Shown here: in pieces, positions 1-10,384 of the stretch | Numbering within the stretch: position 1 is the stretch's first letter | How the letters are laid out: every line of letters begins with the position of its first letter | Origin: Cryptomeria japonica | Taxonomy: Eukaryota; Streptophyta; Pinopsida; Cupressales; Cupressaceae | Direction: 5' to 3' | Length of the DNA stretch: 64,000 nucleotides | Assembly (NCBI RefSeq): GCF_030272615.1 | Contig: NC_081406.1 | Location: 471,626,400 to 471,690,399, forward strand | Translations under genes and position numbers: made by a program | Notes under the pieces: generated by a model | Seen by the model: the letters and a program-made list of their open reading frames with translations, nothing else | The model's database searches: none | Told to the model about the DNA's origin: nothing

Positions 1-466
1 TGTGAAATGAGTGTTTTTCATGTTTGGGTAGAGTAAGTTATGATGTTTGTACTATGTGATATATGCTTTGGATAAGAATTTTAGTAGATATTGTATGATT
101 TATGCGAATACTTAATGAAATTATGGTTCCTAGTAGTTGAATAAATAATTGGCATGTGTAACCCAGATAGTGAAAGACGATGTGACTATTGTCATGCTTG
201 TGTAGCGCATTGCTTTTTAGTAATTAAGGATTGTGCAAGAAAAAAATTGGTTGAAAACCTATTTGAGTTAGAAAAGGAATGAATTTTTGTTTGTTAAGAT
301 GGTTGATCTGAATGTTGATTTCAGTACGTTAGTAGACTATTTTTGTAAATTACATCTTCCTAGAATATAGTCAAGATTTTGGTTTATATAATGTGAGTTC
401 TATGACTTATTGTATCCCTGTGTTTCTAACCTAGCCTTGGGACTTCCAGGAGTAAGTTGAACCCTA
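1..466 (+). other. 3' internal end of a gypsy element, non-coding
   Basis: I see no supported ORF. The last 40 bases resemble the stretch just before the 3' LTR of the gypsy element at 8824-18582 (both have a CTTCCAGGAGTAAG-like run followed by a G-tract), so this is read as the internal tail of an older related gypsy element whose body lies left of the window. Confidence 0.5.
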
Positions 467-477
467 GGGGGGGGGGA
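467..477 (+). promoter_or_regulatory. Polypurine tract of outer gypsy element
   Basis: A run of ten G followed by A lies directly before an LTR start TGTATTACCCC. It matches the position of the G-rich tract before the LTR at 13724, which is the plus-strand priming site of a Ty3/gypsy element. It marks the following LTR as a 3' LTR. Confidence 0.7.
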
Positions 478-1065
478 TGTATTACCCCTTCTCTGATCGG
501 TCTTTTAAACCAAGTTTTACTTTTTCAGTGGATTTTAGTGGATGCATTTGATTATAATATTTGATTCAGACAATACGCTATGATGTGTTATGCTTTGATT
601 TAAGTTTCAGTGTATGCTGTTTATGCATTATTCTCTTAATGATGGTTAGATGTTATTATATTGGAATACTGACATGGACTGACACATTTATTTTATGTGT
701 GAGTTGCGTTATATTCATGTTTCCTGTTGGTAAGTGTATGGTGCATGAGGAGATGATTTTCCTTCACTCATTCCGGTGAAATAGGGAACATCATGATTTT
801 CCTTCACCGGCGTGTCTACCGTGTTTGTATATATATGCATGCATGGCTCGTTGATGCAGGAAATTGCAAGTATAGGTACTGTGTAGGTACGAGGTATCGT
901 CTCCACCTGGCTTCATAGGTCTTAGCGTGCCTTATTGATCGAAGGAGATAGTTGTAAGGCCCTACTCTTACCCCTAGCCATGCTCAATAGTGAGAATTGT
1001 CAGTCGCCGTCAGTTTCCTATGTCTGGTATGTGGGTCATGAGTTTATTTGGTTATCTTGAGTCGC

Positions 1066-1073
1066 GTGTTATG
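1066..1073. repeat. hAT target site duplication, left copy
   Basis: GTGTTATG directly precedes the CAGGGAT end. The same 8 bases follow the opposite end at 30729-30736. Eight base pairs is the duplication length of the hAT superfamily. Confidence 0.9.
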
Positions 1074-1087
1074 CAGGGATAACTTTA
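1074..1087 (+). repeat. hAT left terminal inverted repeat
   Basis: CAGGGATAACTTTA pairs with the inverted right end with two mismatches. CAG at the tip is the common hAT terminus. Confidence 0.85.
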
Positions 1088-1164
1088 AGAAATCACCCCC
1101 CGGGCAAAAGTGTAAAATCTTGGCAAGCCAGACATTATTTTTTGGGGGAAATTTTCATATTGAT

Positions 1165-1465
1165 GGCGAAATATTTTTTCAAAATAGGGAAAAAAATTAT
1201 TTTGTATTGGCGATTTTTTTCTGGGGTACTAAAATTCCATAAATTTATGGTGAATAATACCTTGTTCAATGGGGAAAATATATATTGTAGGAGGTGAATA
1301 TTTTTCATTTAAAGGAACAAATATATAATTGTATGGGTGAAAATTTTTACTCTGAAGGAAAAATTATTTAAGTGTATTGGCGATTTTTATCCACCGCTTG
1401 AAAATTATTTAATTTGTTTGGCTAATATTTTGCTATTTATTGAAAAATATATATCTTATTGGCGA
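1165..1465 (+). promoter_or_regulatory. Left subterminal GGCGA motif cluster
   Basis: Four GGCGA motifs occur at 1165, 1209, 1379 and 1461, three of them as TTGGCGATTT, in an AT-rich stretch. hAT transposases bind short repeated motifs in the subterminal regions (for example AAACGG in maize Ac). A richer cluster of the same 5-mer sits at the right end, so these are candidate transposase binding sites. This role is inferred. Confidence 0.55.
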
Positions 1466-1584
1466 TTTCATGAATTCATTGCCACTAATAGACAAGGCAC
1501 ATCACATCACATCACATCAGTACATCACATTGAGTATGGACTCTGCACGATGTATCGATAAGCATGACCTCTTTGACACGTGAA

Positions 1585-1720
1585 GGGTGACACGCACCTA
1601 AAATCCATCAATGATTTTAAACCGTTTGATGATCATAGATCAATGGATGAAGTTTTATTTCGGCCCAATTTTCTGAAGAGAACATAGTTCACCAGAAAGT
1701 GTCCGGAACATAATGTTGGT
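1585..1720 (+). repeat. Possible diverged unit of the 266-bp repeat
   Basis: Text such as GATCATAGATCAATGG and ATTTCGGCCCAA, followed by GAAGAGAACA and TCCGGAACA, follows the order of the 266-bp repeat at 3903 and 6645 (GAGCACAGATCAATGACT, ATTTCGGCC, GGAAGTAAACA, CCGGAATTG). The match is partial and judged by eye. Confidence 0.35.
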
Positions 1721-2135
1721 CATTTAATATATGTCTAGTCACTAACTGCAATCCACTCTATCCCCATGACTTCCAATGTTGTATTTTCTGACTTGGTACT
1801 GGTTTATAGCTTTTTCTAATTTCGCACACTAGTGCATTTATTGAAAAGATTTGCAGAGATATACAAAATATTTAAATTTTTTTAAAGGAATTAATACAAT
1901 TAGAGAAGTAATTATGACAATCAAGAGCTTCAACTATTTATATACGATCTTTGTTTCTCACAACTTCAATTAGCCTTTTCCATTTGGTAGATAAATCATC
2001 GGAGGTCACATAGTTTAAATTCTGCCTCTGGTTTAGGTCTATAGGCTCAGGTTGTTTAACTTGGTAATATGATTTGTGAAGATGGACACTCCTATCTGCT
2101 TGAGAAGCATTTCTACGGAGGACTAGAGGGCCTTT

Positions 2136-2657
2136 TTGGGCTTTGTTAAAGACCCAACCCTCCAATTAGTCTGCAAGGAGGTTGGGATGTTCACCAATGA
2201 GGCTATGAGGATGGTACTAGGCAGAGACTTTCTGCGTAACGAAAATAGATACCGGGTTAACATGGACATTACATCCCGGTTATTGGCATCTCTTCTGGAC
2301 CTCAGAGGAGACAATGTGGACATGTTGATGTTGTTAAGGAGGGTGTTCAAGGAAAAATTCCTTGGAGATGATGTCACTGTTGTCGTCCTTGCAGAAGTAG
2401 GGGTGAGGATCCCTTGGGCGAGTGAATTAACCAAGCTTCTCCTCCCTGACCAAACAGTGCCAGTGGTCAGGCAACAGTTTCTTTTGAACCTGAATGCGGA
2501 GCAGGTGACGTGTCATAGGAAATGGGCACGGATTGGCAAGAACTTTCTCCAAAAACAGTTGCTCCTTGATGACTTTCCAAACTACAGTTGGCTTGAAGAA
2601 TTCTCTCAGCTTATGCTGTCTGAAGAATTCTACATGGAGGGAGGGCCAAATTCTTAG
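2136..2657 (+). CDS. Unknown ORF inside hAT (hypothetical)
   Basis: An open frame of 173 codons that I do not recognise. It has no ATG at its left edge: the frame opens after a TAG at 2124, and the same frame upstream carries an ATG at 2082, so the gene may be longer and broken by that TAG. The protein is leucine-rich and probably helical, with several runs such as LLASLLDLRGDNVDMLMLLR, no signal peptide and no membrane span. It ends MEGGPNS. It lies inside the left arm of the hAT element, oriented away from the transposase. It may be a captured host gene fragment or chance coding; function unknown. Confidence 0.35.
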   Translation: MGFVKDPTLQLVCKEVGMFTNEAMRMVLGRDFLRNENRYRVNMDITSRLLASLLDLRGDNVDMLMLLRRVFKEKFLGDDVTVVVLAEVGVRIPWASELTKLLLPDQTVPVVRQQFLLNLNAEQVTCHRKWARIGKNFLQKQLLLDDFPNYSWLEEFSQLMLSEEFYMEGGPNS

Positions 2658-3460
2658 GGTAAAGCATCCACTACTTGTGCCCTAGCCCTGACCCCCTAGT
2701 AGTTTTTTTTTGCTATGTCCTCACTCCTTGTAACCTCACAGGCTTAGTGGCTCACTCATTTTGTCTTTAAAGTTTTTGAGGGACTCAAGTCTCAGACATG
2801 TAAAAATTGTAAATTTCCATAACATAAATATTAATGATAATTTTGCAAATTTCAGTTCTTTTTAGTTTGCCTCTTATGGATATAAAAATGCTTTCTATTT
2901 CATTTTATTAATGATAGTCTTGCAAATGCTTTTTGGCTATGAGCTACGTTATTTCAATATTTTCTTAAACAATGGAAATAAATTTAATACTGTGATCTTT
3001 TTTATGTGACGCTTCTTCCTATATATTTAATATATATAAAAAAAATCCAGTTCGTTCCATTAATTATTTGTACATTGATTATGGTTGATTATAATTTTAT
3101 AAATATATATAAAAAGATATTTATCTCGCGAAAAACAAGTGAATTAAAAGTCCAAATTACTTGTTGTTGAAGTTTTGAACTAGTGCATGCATGGGTTGGT
3201 ACATGCTATGATTTATAGTTAAGATTTTGTCATGAAGAAATTTGAGACATTTATGAACGGTAGATGGGATCGCTTTCATGGAAGAGAACCAAGGATGTGA
3301 ATATATTATTAGAACAGTTTCAAAAAATAGAATTGAGAAGCGGATATATTTTATCATTTATATGTATCAATATACAATGTGGTAATTGGTTCCATTTGTT
3401 TTGTATCAAACAAATTAAAGTAATTAATTACTTTACAAAACACCCAATGAATTAGGTATT
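2658..3460. other. No gene seen; AT-rich
   Basis: AT-rich sequence of the hAT left arm. Short ORFs are of chance length and show no motif. Confidence 0.6.
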
Positions 3461-3645
3461 TTACGAAGAAAGGCACATCCACTTATTTGGTCCTATCACT
3501 CATTTGATCTTATAATCTATCTATGTAATAGAAGAAAAAGACTATTTAATATACTTTTGATATGACAATCAACTTTGATATGATAATCGACAGCTTACCC
3601 TCTTTTTTAGTCCCTTTGGTGGGCTTGTTTTTTCCAGCAATTACA
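3461..3645 (+). repeat. 185-bp duplicated module, copy 1
   Basis: Nearly identical to 6456-6643, sharing long blocks such as TTATTTGGTCCTAT and CGACAGCTTACCCTC with few differences. Both copies sit just left of a cluster of 266-bp repeats, suggesting module and repeat were duplicated together. Confidence 0.8.
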
Positions 3646-3902
3646 TTGTACAATGCTTTTTCTTTTTTTCTATATTCAAGATGACGAAATTTTATGAATC
3701 TGATCAATATATCATACATATATATATTGGAACGAATCGTGAGAGCATGTCTTTGATCTTTGCAGTGATATATAGTGGGCCATCAGGTGTTTCAATAGTC
3801 TCACTAGGATCAAAGGTAATGCATATTGCATAGGTCCTTAGGAGGTGCAGGTTTATCAATAAGATTCACCACATTATTAGACTCAAGGCCAAGGTCATTA
3901 GA

Positions 3903-4380
3903 ATTGAACGTTTTATATTTAATTAAATATAATTAAGTCTATAAAGCTCTATTTTGGGCAGTAGTTGAAAATGATTAAATAGACTTAAAAAATAGTTCGG
4001 AAAAGTGACTCGAGTGTGGTGACGTGCCCGAAAAATGACAAAATTCATGGGACCCATGACAACTGACAACAGATATCATTTTTTGTTGGATGAGCACAGA
4101 TCAATGACTTAGGGTGGATTTCGGCCTGAATGTGGGAAGTAAACACATTTGTGAGAACTTCCCCCGGAATTGAAAGTTTTACATTTAATTAAATATAATT
4201 AAGTCTATAAAGCTCTATTTCGGTCGGAAGATGAAGGATTAAAAAAAAATCCGGAAAAGTGACTCGAGTGTGGTGATGTGCACAAAAAATGGTAAAATTC
4301 ATGGGACCCACGATAACTGACAATAGATACAATTGTTTGTTGGATGAGCACAGATCAATGACTTAGGGTGGATTTCGACG
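3903..4380 (+). repeat. 266-bp tandem repeat, about 1.8 units
   Basis: The landmark ATTGAACGTTTTATATTTAA at 3903 recurs with small changes at 4169, a period of 266. Each unit holds GACTCGAGTGTGGTGACGTG, CATGGGACCCATGA, and AGATCAATGACTTAGGGTGG. The second unit breaks off near 4380. Further units are at 6645-7372. Confidence 0.85.
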
Positions 4381-5599
4381 ATTTCAAGCTATTTTCAAAC
4401 CATAAAAAAAATATATTGGCACCTCAGCAGTCCCCGTCAAGTCATTAAAACATGTGGCACACAAACATCAACCCTCTACTTGAAAGACTGCCCATTAGAA
4501 AATATCGCAACCTAGCGACAAACATGAGAGCTAGCGACAACTGTGGTGGCAAGCTAATATGTACGAGGAACTTTTAAGGCTTGGATGATGACTAATTCTT
4601 GAGGGACTAGTTTGAAGGTTTCTCCCGAGTCGAGGTTGATTAGACAAGTAAGGACGATGGTTTCAGAGGAATAAAAGGATTGGATAGCTTCTAAGTTATA
4701 GATGGGAGATCACAGATTTCTCTGAGAAATCAGAGGTTGCTTGTTGTCAGGGATTCTGAAGCAGAATTTGTACAATCAAGGAGGAATAAAATCATAACAA
4801 AATTGTTCACATAAGATGAGCCTTAGTAGGATGTAGTGGATTTGGTAGGCATGACTTCTAGAGTCTACAGTCACATTGAAAAACACCAAAATGATGATTT
4901 TTCACGTGAATGAGCATCACTAGATGAACTGTTAAAAAATTATAAATACAATGGACTAGTGACTTAATTGGTAGAAGAGAAAAGAAACCTTTTTCATTTT
5001 GTGAGAGTGGTTTTTTCCTCAGAAAGGAAGATGATGTTTGAGCAGGATCGTGCATGGAGTTGCTGTGTGCTCTGTGATACCAGATGGGTGTTTTTTTTTT
5101 TTTTTTCTCTCCTGTGTGAGTTTGTTTATTGTTAGAGGGGTTGTGAAAGTGAGAAGGATTGCCAAAGGGGGCGTGAAATCCTTTTCTTATCAAGAAAGGC
5201 CACTCATGGCACATGCTCTGATTCTACTGTGCCACTGGATGGCAGGGGGTTTGAAGAAGGAGCCCACAGAGGAATGAAAGAAAGATTTGTTTGGGTGGGG
5301 AGTGGCAGCTAGTCATCTTTGTGACAACATGGAAGCTGCGACCTCTCCTCAACATATTATGTTTACCCTAAAGCTCCTCTTTACACATTCTTTGATCCTG
5401 GGCATGAAGGCTCGAGTTCCTCTTTCCATTGAAGGTTGAAGCTTCCCCTCTATTTTAGGGGTGACTTTACTTCTTGCTAGGACCCAGTATCCCTTCCGAG
5501 AAGGGAAACAATCTGTTGGACAGAATGTAACATCTCACACTCTATCCGAAGGCATCAAGGTGATAATGGCATGTCTCAAGCAATTTTGCTTCTACCAAT
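4381..5599. other. No gene seen
   Basis: No ORF with recognisable content. A poly-T run lies near 5090-5106. Short ORFs on both strands look like chance. Confidence 0.55.
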
Positions 5600-6030
5600 T
5601 TTCAGTTGAAAGTTTTGATTCATGGCCAGTGCATGTAAAAAAAATATTTTTGTAACAGAATTGCATATGGCCTTTTAGGCCTAATTGCTGAGAGTAAATG
5701 TTTTGTTGACATGTCTCTCTTGGCCTGAAGCTTTTTGCTCCCTTTTCTTCTATAAAAAGGGAAGTCAAGGCCATTAGAAGGGTTCCTTTGGGGGGGGGGG
5801 TCTCTTGAGGGTTCCAAAATTCTGGTGCCTTTGGGGTTCCTTTTCTGGTTCCGGTAGTGAGTCTAGGTAAAGGGAGCAAGTTGTATAGCCATTTACAGAG
5901 CAAATGGAAAGCATTTAGTGTCAAGCTTTGTGCAGGTTCTTGAAGGAGTTATATGTAAATTTATTTTGTGACAGAAGTAGTAATTTTATTCAGTAGAAAT
6001 TAAATTTTGATCTATTTCTCTCTGGTGTAT
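5600..6030 (+). promoter_or_regulatory. LTR-like promoter module upstream of cargo ORF
   Basis: A TATA box (TATAAAAAGG, 5751-5760) sits in text that closely matches 26740-26805: GAAGCT, TTGCTCCCTT, TTCTATAAAA, TCAAGG and AGGGTTC in the same order. One copy lies about 2 kb before the cargo ORF and the other about 430 bp after its end. That is the layout expected of two decayed LTRs around an internal region, or of repeated promoters. The outer limits are not resolved. Confidence 0.4.
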
Positions 6031-6086
6031 AATTCTATCATCTTTCAAATGAACAAATCAAGAGTTTTTTCATTTGTTGCATTGTT

Positions 6087-6287
6087 ATGGTGTATGCAAT
6101 TTTTCATTTAATGCTTCCTATTATGCCCAGGAATGTGAAATTTCTGTTAGTCTGGAATCATATTAAGGATGCACCACATTGTAATTGGTGGGCGGCTTAC
6201 TTAAGAGAAGAGGGTTTTGAGGTCCCAGAAAACTTGTCGAACATACCGATGGATAAGATACAGGAAATCTTGAATGTTCACAGAGGA

Positions 6288-6293
<6 letters not shown>
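6087..6293 (+). CDS. Unknown ORF fragment running into a TA microsatellite
   Basis: From the ATG at 6087 the frame is open and, after about residue 14, has ordinary protein composition (for example [20 protein letters not shown]), then dissolves into repeated Ile-Tyr where the (TA)n run begins. A CCCAG just before the compositional change could be a splice acceptor, so this may be an exon of a captured gene cut by microsatellite growth. I do not recognise it. Confidence 0.3.
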
Positions 6294-6327
<34 letters not shown>

Positions 6328-6363
6328 ATATGTATATATATATATGTACATATATATATATAG

Positions 6364-6399
<36 letters not shown>

Positions 6400-6445
6400 G
6401 TATATACATATATTATATATATTATATAATTTATATTCATATATA
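6290..6445. repeat. Imperfect (TA)n microsatellite
   Basis: TA dinucleotides interrupted by TGTA and TATG variants for about 150 bp. ORFs reading YIYIY on both strands here are artefacts. Confidence 0.95.
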
Positions 6446-6455
6446 AACATATTTT

Positions 6456-6643
6456 TCGAAGAAAGGCATGTCTGCTTATTTGGTCCTATTGGCTATCACT
6501 CATTTGATCTTATAATCTATCTTTGTAATAGAAGAAAAAGACTATTTAATATACTTTTGATATGATAATCAACTTTGATATGATAATCGACAGCTTACCC
6601 TCTTTTTTAGTCCCTTTGGTGGGCTTGTTTTTTCCAGCAATTA
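6456..6643 (+). repeat. 185-bp duplicated module, copy 2
   Basis: Second copy of 3461-3645, including the same right end at TTTTTTCCAGCAATTAC. Here it abuts the 266-bp repeats directly, whereas copy 1 has about 255 bp in between. Confidence 0.8.
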
Positions 6644-6644
6644 C

Positions 6645-7372
6645 TCGAGTGACTCGAGTGTGGTGATGTACTGACGTGCCCGAAAAATAGCAAAAGTCAT
6701 GGGACCCACGACAACTGACAACAGATACCATCGTCTGTTGGATGAACACAGATCAACGACTTAGGGTGGATTTCGGCTCGAATGTGGGAAGTAAACACAT
6801 TTGTAAGAACTTCCCTCAGAATTGAACGTTTTACATTTAATTAAATATAATTAAGTCTATAAAGCTCTATTTCGGGCATAAGTTGAAAATGATTAAACAA
6901 ACTTAAAAAAAAGTCCGAAAAAATGACTCGAGTGTGGTGACGTGCCTGAAAAATGGAAAAATTCATGGGACCCATGACAACTGACAATAGATACCATCAT
7001 CTGTTGGATGAGCACAGATCAACGACTTAGGGGTGATTTCGGCCTGAATGTGGAAAGTAAACACATTTGTGAGAACTTCCCTCGGAATTGAATGTTTTAC
7101 ATTTAATTAAATATAATTAAGTCTATAAAGCTCTATTTCAGGCAAAAGTTGAAAATGATTAAACAAACTTGAAAAAAAGTCTGGAAAAGTGACTCGAGTG
7201 TGGTGACGTGCCTGAAAAATGGAAAATTCATGGGACCCATGATAACTGACAACAAATACCATCATCCATTGGATGAGCATAGATCAACGACTTAGGGTGG
7301 ATTTCAGCCCGAATGTGGGAAGTGAACACATTTGTGAGAACTTCGCCCAGAATTGAACGTTTTACATTTAAT
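6645..7372 (+). repeat. 266-bp tandem repeat, about 2.7 units
   Basis: The ATTGAACG/ATTGAATG landmark falls at 6821, 7087 and 7352, so the period is 265-266. Each unit repeats GACTCGAGTGTGGTGA, a TGACGTGCC-type core, CATGGGACCCATGA, and GGGTGGATTTC. The array ends abruptly in the third landmark. Confidence 0.9.
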
Positions 7373-7775
7373 GTCCTCAAAATTTAGATTGAAGCAATGA
7401 ATGTTTTGTCCTTCGACGATGAATAGATATTAATAATAATTAATAAAACCACAAGAGGCTTCTAGATATTTTGCCTTTTAGGTATTACTTTTGTACTTTT
7501 CAGTGTTTTCAAAATAAGCGACACATAAATCATAATCGTATTTCATTTCATGGACAGACCAGTAAATCGAGGGAGATTCATAAATGGCTACTAGATTGAG
7601 GAATGCAAGTTGCAATGGACTATTTACGCCAATCTAGTGAAATAGAAATTTTGAGTAAAATCTAGAACACCTACATCCCGCCTTTTTTACTTTTTTTAAT
7701 CTCGTTGTTCAATTTGAGGGTTACCATTTTCAGGCTTGTATCTAGCATTATTTTAAATTATTAACAATAACAGTG
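7373..7775. other. Leader before cargo ORF; no gene seen
   Basis: AT-rich sequence with no ORF of note. It separates the tandem repeats from the ATG of the cargo ORF and would be its 5' untranslated or upstream region. Confidence 0.5.
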
Positions 7776-8823
7776 ATGGGGAAATCGAGAAGCAGTAGTT
7801 CAACAAGAAGCCAATTGAAAAAAAAAATATACCTAACCGAACTGGTTAAAACACCAGGTTTCACTGATGAATACCGTGATATTTATGACCTTGCTATCCA
7901 TGGTGAAAAGCGTTTCATAGATATTAGGTATGCATTGTCTAATAAGGCGACAAATCCAAGAAAGGCAAAATTTATTGTTTTCAACACAATGTTAAAACAA
8001 AGAACAAATAAAATCGCATCGTGGGATGCTGGATTTGGAAGCATGGTGTTACTTGAAGTATTCCCTTGCCCTGATTTTGTCATGGTCTGCATCGAAAATT
8101 ATGATGAAGATAAAAAAGCAATTGTCAATAAAAATACAAAAGAGGAAATTCTATCCATAAACGTGGGAGAATTTGCTCGTTTGTTGAACCTAAGGTTTGA
8201 AGCACAAAACTTAAATGTCAACATTGACCTAGGAAACCTGGTAGATAATTATGAGAGTCTCGATGAAGGTCGTAGAGATTCATTTATTAGAGCTCTAATA
8301 ATGCATGGTACTCCATTGGATCAGAATCATAAGTCTCCTTATGATTCTAACATTGTTGTTCCATGGGTTCGGGATACTATTTCCTTACTGACATTTTGCT
8401 TGGGATTGGAAAATGATAGGGAAGTGGGTGCTAGCCTTCTTGAAATGATTTTTAATATCCATTGTGTAACTCAGCCAATAAGATATAATTTTGTTGATCA
8501 TGTTGTTCAATCAATGCAAAAACAATAACTAATGATAAAAAATGTTCTTGTAAGACATTTAGGTTCTCATCCTACTTGTGCTATCTCCTTCTATCCAAGT
8601 ATCGTGTAATATTCAAGACCAACAATCTTCACATTGTGAACTACAAGATTGATGAGAAGACTCAGAACAAAACAGAGTGTCCAATATATGAATGGACACC
8701 AAAGATAAGGATGCATGATAACAGAAAGAACTACAACCATTTTGTAGACTTCTTTTTGGCACCAATGTATAATGAAATTACAAGCACTCCAATGCCTAGA
8801 TTGCCCGTGTCTTGTAGAGATTG
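7776..8823 (+). pseudogene. Cargo ORF, N-terminal part (aORF-like)
   Basis: Starts at ATG 7776 (MGKSRSSSS) and runs open to a TAA at 8526. One base out of frame it continues (FRFSSYLCYLLLSKY onward) up to 8823, where the gypsy element begins. Beyond the gypsy, the single remaining target copy restores the reading frame without a break. The N-terminal domain has mixed alpha/beta composition with SINVGEFARLLNLRF and later RYNFVDHVVQSMQ. No enzyme motif is visible. The layout resembles the additional ORF of the copia derivative at 56-64 kb. Function unknown. It is broken by a frameshift near 8526 and by the insertion. Confidence 0.6.
8819..8823. repeat. Target duplication of inner gypsy, left
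   Basis: GATTG precedes the LTR start TGTAGTACCCC. The same five bases follow the LTR end at 18583-18587. Removing one copy rejoins the cargo reading frame. Confidence 0.92.
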
Positions 8824-10372
8824 TGTAGTACCCCTCCTCGATCAACCTCTTTTGTATGTTTTGAATTACTTCAGTGACTGTTCTGTGGAACATTATTGGA
8901 TATTGATTCGGATGTCATGTGATGTTATTTCATGCTTTATCTGGATTTATGGTGTATGATTTTATGCAGTATTTCAGTACTTATGAGTATTGTTATTTTT
9001 ATGGATCATTATCATGGACTGACACTTTTCTCTTATATTGCGATGCGTTATTTATATGTCGCATGTTCACAAGTGTATCGGGATGCGAGGGGATGATTTT
9101 CCTTCACTCACTCCCGTGAGACAGAGAACATCACGATTCTCCTTCATCGATGTGTTTACTGTGCCTATATATATATTGGTCTATATGCATGTGTGGTTCT
9201 TTGGTGTAGGACATTGCAGGTACTAGTACCGGGTAGGTACGGGGTATTGAATCCACCTAGTTTCGCAGGTCTGAGCATGCCTTATATATCCGATGGGAGT
9301 GGAGGAGATAGTTGTTGTACCCTAGCTTGACCGTAGTTACACTCGTGTGAGTGTTGTCAATCGGTTGTGTTTCCCCGATTGGCTGTTATGCGTGTCATGG
9401 TGCCTTGGTTTGGTCATTTGAGAGTCGTCATTTGATTTGTCTTGGTTTTGCGTGTTTCTGTTTATTCAAATGGTTATTTAATTTAAATGGATGATGCTAG
9501 CTTGTGTTGCCGTAATCATTTAATTAATATGCTCTGTGATTATTGATTTATTTAAATTGATGAATTGCTAGATTAAATGGTTAAATGGCTTAATTTATTG
9601 TGTAAAGTTGCACTGATATTTTTGTGAAATAAATAAATTGCCTAGCCATTTAAAAAGGTAAAATGCTTATGTTGAAGGAAATATTTATGGAAAAAGAAAT
9701 AATTAAAGTTTTCCTTTTTATTTTTCCATTTGGCCTTTTTAATTTAATCATTGGAAAGAATTATTATTTTTTGGGAAAGAAATAAATCTGATTGCCTTTT
9801 AGTTTTAAAATAATTAAATTTGATTGGATGAAAAACTTTAACCTAGAAGCTTGGGTTAAAAGATATTTTGGGCATCCATTCTGGGCATTCACGACAGGAG
9901 AAGAAGAGGATTTTTGGAGAGAAAATTTTGGAAAAAATTCCTGGAGGAGCTAGAAATTTGTCCTGGTTGCAAGACTGGATTTGCTTCATATCTTTTGCTT
10001 GCTAATTGCTTCAAGGTTGGAGGTTCCCTTCTGGTTTTGAATTTATTTTGAAATTTTCAGTTTGCTTCCTGTGTATGGAAATTTATGTATTCTGCCTGTA
10101 GATTCTTTTTGGAATGTTGAAATGGAAGAAAGAATGTATGTGGTTGTTGATTTTGTGAATCCTAAATCATATGGTTGCTTAGAGGAAATAAATGGTTCAT
10201 TTCTCTATCTGCTGTGTGTTTTGTTCTTGGAAATCAATTTCTTGCTTTACCTCTTCTTTTGATAGAATGAACTTTAGATTTGGGTTGGCTGGGTGCATCC
10301 TTGTTTCTAAATTGTCAAGATTTGGTTAGTCATTCTTTCCAATGTGATTATTTCATGCTTTACCTTGATGGT
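8824..10372 (+). repeat. Inner gypsy 5' LTR, truncated at its 3' end
   Basis: Aligns with 13724-13873 plus 15342-16652, then ends abruptly where pol begins. It keeps the TATA-like run at 9166-9176 that the 3' LTR has lost. Confidence 0.85.
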
Positions 10373-10384
10373 TACCTCGGTAGG

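Noticed and set aside
1938-2434. Minus-strand ORFs opposite 2136-2657
   Set aside because: Overlapping shadows without independent motifs.
6163-6565. Several Ile/Tyr-rich ORFs on both strands
   Set aside because: They translate a (TA)n microsatellite; composition is entirely dictated by the repeat.
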